64,000 nt of DNA from Anaeromyxobacter sp. (GTDB taxonomy: Bacteria; Myxococcota; Myxococcia; Myxococcales; Anaeromyxobacteraceae). Below the pieces are notes generated by a model. The model worked only from the letters and a program-made list of their open reading frames with translations. It searched no databases and was not told the DNA's origin. This document shows positions 61,306-64,000 of the stretch, piece after piece. The position numbers and the translations under genes were made by a program. The stretch covers positions 558,001 to 622,000 of the forward strand of contig JADKCZ010000001.1 of assembly GCA_016718565.1 (NCBI GenBank), given 5' to 3'. How positions within the stretch are numbered: position 1 is the stretch's first letter; the number at the start of each line of letters is the position of its first letter.

Positions 61306-62322
61306 ATGCTCATCGTGATGAAGCCGCACGCCAGCCAGGCCGAGGTCGAGGCGGTGGTGGATCGGATCCGCGCCCTCGGGCTGACCCCGCACGCCATCCC
61401 CGGGGCGCAGCGGGTGGCCATCGGCATCACCGGCAACAAGGGCGGGCTGGAGAGCGGGCCGTTCGAGGTGCTGCCCGGCGTGGGCGAGGTCATCCGCGTG
61501 TCGCAGCCGTTCAAGCTGGTGAGCCGCGAGGTCAAGCCGGAGGACACGGTCATCGACGTGGGCGGCGCGCTCCTGGGCGGTCCGGCCATCGCGATCATGG
61601 CCGGCCCGTGCTCGGTGGAGTCGCGCGAGCAGATCCTGGAGACCGCCCACGCGGTCAAGGCGGCCGGGGCGCGCTTCCTGCGCGGCGGCGCGTTCAAGCC
61701 GCGCACCAGCCCCTACGAGTTCCAGGGGCTCGGCGAGCAGGGCCTGAAGCTGCTGGCCGAGGCGCGCGAGCAGACCGGCCTCAAGGTGGTCACCGAGGTG
61801 ATGGACCCGGACGACCTGCCCATGTGCCTGGAGTACGCCGACGTGCTGCAGCTGGGCGCGCGCAACATGCAGAACTTCTCGCTCCTGAAGAAGCTGGGCG
61901 CGGTGAAGAAGCCCATCCTGCTGAAGCGCGGCCCCTCGGCCACCATCCGCGAGTGGCTCATGGCGGCCGAGTACGTGGTGGCCCACGGCAACTACCAGGT
62001 GGCGCTGTGCGAGCGGGGCATCCGCACCTTCGAGACCGCCACCCGCAACACCCTGGACCTGAACGCCGTGCCGGTCCTGAAGGCCCTGACCCACCTGCCG
62101 GTGGTGGTGGACCCGTCCCACGGCATCGGCCTGCGGGCCCACGTGGCCGCCATGGCGCGCGCCGGCGTGGCGGCCGGGGCGGACGCCATCATCGTGGAGG
62201 TCCACCCGCGCCCGGAGCAGGCGCTCTCGGATGGGCAGCAGTCGCTCACCCCGCCGGAGTTCGTGGAGCTGATGCGGCAGGTGCGCATCATCGCCAGCGC
62301 GGTCGGCCGCGCCATCGCCTGA
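61306..62322 (+). CDS. aroF: 3-deoxy-7-phosphoheptulonate (DAHP) synthase, AroF type
   Basis: First step of the shikimate pathway, joining PEP and erythrose-4-phosphate. 338 residues from ATG 61306, AGGAG before it. The N-terminal 70 residues form the ferredoxin-like regulatory domain (MLIVMKPHASQAEVEAVVDRI). The barrel has AIMAGPCSVESREQI, RGGAFKPRTSPYEFQG and LLKRGPSATIREWLMAAEY. DPSHGIGLRAHV and EVHPRPEQALSDGQQSL complete it. Shikimate-derived chorismate is also the precursor for the menaquinone operon in this window. Confidence 0.96.
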   Translation: MLIVMKPHASQAEVEAVVDRIRALGLTPHAIPGAQRVAIGITGNKGGLESGPFEVLPGVGEVIRVSQPFKLVSREVKPEDTVIDVGGALLGGPAIAIMAGPCSVESREQILETAHAVKAAGARFLRGGAFKPRTSPYEFQGLGEQGLKLLAEAREQTGLKVVTEVMDPDDLPMCLEYADVLQLGARNMQNFSLLKKLGAVKKPILLKRGPSATIREWLMAAEYVVAHGNYQVALCERGIRTFETATRNTLDLNAVPVLKALTHLPVVVDPSHGIGLRAHVAAMARAGVAAGADAIIVEVHPRPEQALSDGQQSLTPPEFVELMRQVRIIASAVGRAIA

Positions 62323-62430
62323 CCGGTCGGGCGTGGCGCCTGCCACGCAGGCGCGAGGCCGGGCCGCCTGGCGGGGCCGCGCCGGCCTGCCGTTGACCAC
62401 CCCGCCGCCGCCGTGCGAGGACTCCGGGCC

Positions 62431-62712
62431 ATGCTCACGCACAACAGCTACTTCGAGGCCAGGGTCCAGAGCGTCGGGTTCGAGCGGAACGGCCGCCGCG
62501 CCACCGCCGGGGTGATCGACGTGGGCGAGTTCCACTTCGGCACCGACGCGCCCGAGCGGATGACGGTGGTCTCCGGCGAGCTCCTGGCCAGGCTGCCCGG
62601 CGAGCCGGCCTTCCGGTCCTTCCCGGCCGGCACCAGCTTCGAGGTGCCGGGGAAGAGCGGCTTCGACGTGAAGGCCACCGCCCCGGCGGCCTACCTCTGC
62701 GAGTTCCTCTAG
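62431..62712 (+). CDS. ppnP: Pyrimidine/purine nucleoside phosphorylase PpnP
   Basis: 93 residues from ATG 62431 (the DUF1255/PpnP length). Small cupin with GVIDVGEFHFGTDAPERMTVVSGEL, FPAGTSFEVPGKSGFDVKA and a YLCEF end, all typical. It splits nucleosides with phosphate. Monocistronic by appearance. Confidence 0.93.
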   Translation: MLTHNSYFEARVQSVGFERNGRRATAGVIDVGEFHFGTDAPERMTVVSGELLARLPGEPAFRSFPAGTSFEVPGKSGFDVKATAPAAYLCEFL

Positions 62713-62776
62713 GCGGCCGGCTCCCGTCCGCCGGGGCCGCCCGGCCCGGCGGGGTGGCGGCGGGTGGGCCGACGGC

Positions 62777-64000
62777 TCAGCCGCGCGCCGCCTTGCCCTT
62801 CTCGGTGGCGATCCAGCCGGCCACCCGCGCCTCCAGCACGTCGAGCGGCAGGCTGCCGCCGCCCAGCACCACGTCGTGGAAGCCGCGCAGGTCGAAGGCC
62901 GGCCCGAGCTCACGGGTGGCCCGCTCCCGCAGCGCCAGGATCTGGAGCTGCCCCACCTTGTAGGCCAGCGCCTGCCCGGGCCAGACGATGTAGCGGTCGG
63001 TCTCGGCCTGCAGGTCCACCTCGTCCATGGCCGAGTGGTCGCGGAAGAACTGGACCACCTGGGCGCGGCTCCAGCGCCTGGCGTGCAGCCCGGTGTCCAC
63101 CACCAGCCGGATGGCGCGGAGCATCTCGTCCTCCAGGTGGCCGTAGTAGCTGGGGCCCGCCTGGAAGCGCCCCACCTCGCGGCCGAGCCGCTCGGAGTAG
63201 AGGGCCCAGCCCTCGGAGTAGGCGTTGTAGCCCAGCCAGAAGCGGCGCTGCGGCGGCAGCGCCTCCAGCTCCTGCTGGATGGCGATCTGCAGGTGATGGC
63301 CCGGCACCGCCTCGTGGTAGGCGGTCGACTCCATGGTGATGGTCTTGCGGTTGGCGAAGTCGCCGGTGTTGACCTCGATGCGGCCGGGGCGCGAGCCGTC
63401 CGGCGAGGCCGGCACGTACTGGGCGCCGGCCGCCTCCTTCTCGCGGAACTCCTCGATGGCGGCCACGGTGAAGTCGGCCCTGGGCAGCCGGCCGAAGAGG
63501 CGGGGCAGCTCCCGGCGCATGGCGTCGAGGTGCCCGCGGTAGATCTCCAGGATCTGCTCGCGCGAGGTGGGTCGGAGCGCGGGGTCGGCGGCGATGGCGG
63601 CGCGGAAGGCGGCCAGGTCGGCGAAGCCGGCCTTGGTCGCCACCGCCCGCATCTCGCCCTCGATGCGGGCCACCTCGCGCAGGCCCAGCTCGTGGATCTC
63701 GTCGGGGGTGAGGGGGGTGGTGGTCGACTCCTTGGCCCGGAAGGCGTAGCGGGCCGCGCCGTCCGGCAGGGACCAGAGCCCCACCTCGGTGCGCCCGCGG
63801 GGCGCGTACTCCTCCCGCACGAACCTGGCGAAGCGGGCGTAGGCCGGCAGCACGGCATCCTTCACGGCGGCCAGCAGCCGGGCCCGCAGCCGGGCCTGCT
63901 CGGCGGCCGGCAGGTCGGCCGGCAGCTGCTCCAGGCAGCGGGCGAACGGGGTGGCCTCGGGCTGGAGCGCCGCGATCCCCTCGGCCTGGGCCGCCACCTT
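62777..64000 (-). CDS. DUF885 metallopeptidase-like protein (5' end cut by window)
   Basis: At least 406 residues visible; the N-terminus lies beyond the window. Zinc motif HEAVPGHHLQIAIQQEL, with glutamate ligand region YSEGWALYSERLGREVG, and TPDEIHELGLREVARIEGEM upstream, are typical of DUF885 peptidases. NTGDFANRKTITMESTAYHEA leads into the zinc site. Full-length relatives have about 550-600 residues and usually a signal peptide, which cannot be seen here. Confidence 0.9.
   Translation of the reverse strand, partial: KVAAQAEGIAALQPEATPFARCLEQLPADLPAAEQARLRARLLAAVKDAVLPAYARFARFVREEYAPRGRTEVGLWSLPDGAARYAFRAKESTTTPLTPDEIHELGLREVARIEGEMRAVATKAGFADLAAFRAAIAADPALRPTSREQILEIYRGHLDAMRRELPRLFGRLPRADFTVAAIEEFREKEAAGAQYVPASPDGSRPGRIEVNTGDFANRKTITMESTAYHEAVPGHHLQIAIQQELEALPPQRRFWLGYNAYSEGWALYSERLGREVGRFQAGPSYYGHLEDEMLRAIRLVVDTGLHARRWSRAQVVQFFRDHSAMDEVDLQAETDRYIVWPGQALAYKVGQLQILALRERATRELGPAFDLRGFHDVVLGGGSLPLDVLEARVAGWIATEKGKAARG

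Overview
The window is a very GC-rich chromosomal segment (visibly above 70% G+C) that is densely packed with genes. It has no tRNA, rRNA, CRISPR array, insertion sequence or phage gene that I can see. The best guess is a myxobacterium of the Anaeromyxobacter type (Myxococcota). Reasons are the extreme GC third-position bias, the futalosine (Mqn) menaquinone route, an outer-membrane protein of a kind common in myxobacteria, and the gene order prfA-prmC-murA-hisG. The assignment is inference; no marker gene in the window settles it.

Layout. 1-4041 (minus): translation termination, cell wall and histidine genes (prfA, prmC, murA, partial hisG); prfA and prmC each carry an apparent one-base insertion. 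4127-7670 (plus): an amidohydrolase and a large Ig-repeat lipoprotein. 7732-16360 (minus): one menaquinone operon in the order ubiD-like mqnL, ubiE/menG, ubiX-like mqnM, mqnE, a fused mqnA-mqnC, mqnX, ubiA-like mqnP and a GbsR/MarR regulator. Most junctions are GTGA stop/start overlaps. mqnB and mqnD are not in the window.

16487-30002: an accessory island. It encodes four ATP-grasp ligases, a GCS2-type ligase fused to two CBS domains, two enterochelin-esterase-like hydrolases, a peptidase-S51-like protein, an N-formylglutamate-amidohydrolase-like protein and a glycogen synthase. Together they look like an uncharacterised pathway that makes and trims amide bonds. It is flanked at 29999-31045 by a polyprenyl diphosphate synthase. 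That gene's promoter carries the same TTCAA-N6-TTGAA palindrome as the menaquinone operon promoter, so the two may share a regulator.

31115-41317: truA, an exported PepF-like peptidase, a GNAT, a DUF695/RraB-like protein, a PAP2 phosphatase, a DUF5666-like lipoprotein with a clear terminator, an outer-membrane beta-barrel and OsmC. 41401-47803 (plus): argH, lptM, lysA, dapA, dapB (arginine and lysine/diaminopimelate synthesis), an FAH-family enzyme, folK and a small cytochrome c. 47817-51054: sugar-phosphate enzymes (class II aldolase, KpsF-type isomerase, Fsa/transaldolase). 51222-57528: an RND efflux pair without an outer-membrane partner, then a soluble hybrid histidine kinase. 57905-64000: HtpX, small unknown proteins, a lipase-like hydrolase, aroF (DAHP synthase), ppnP and a partial DUF885 peptidase.
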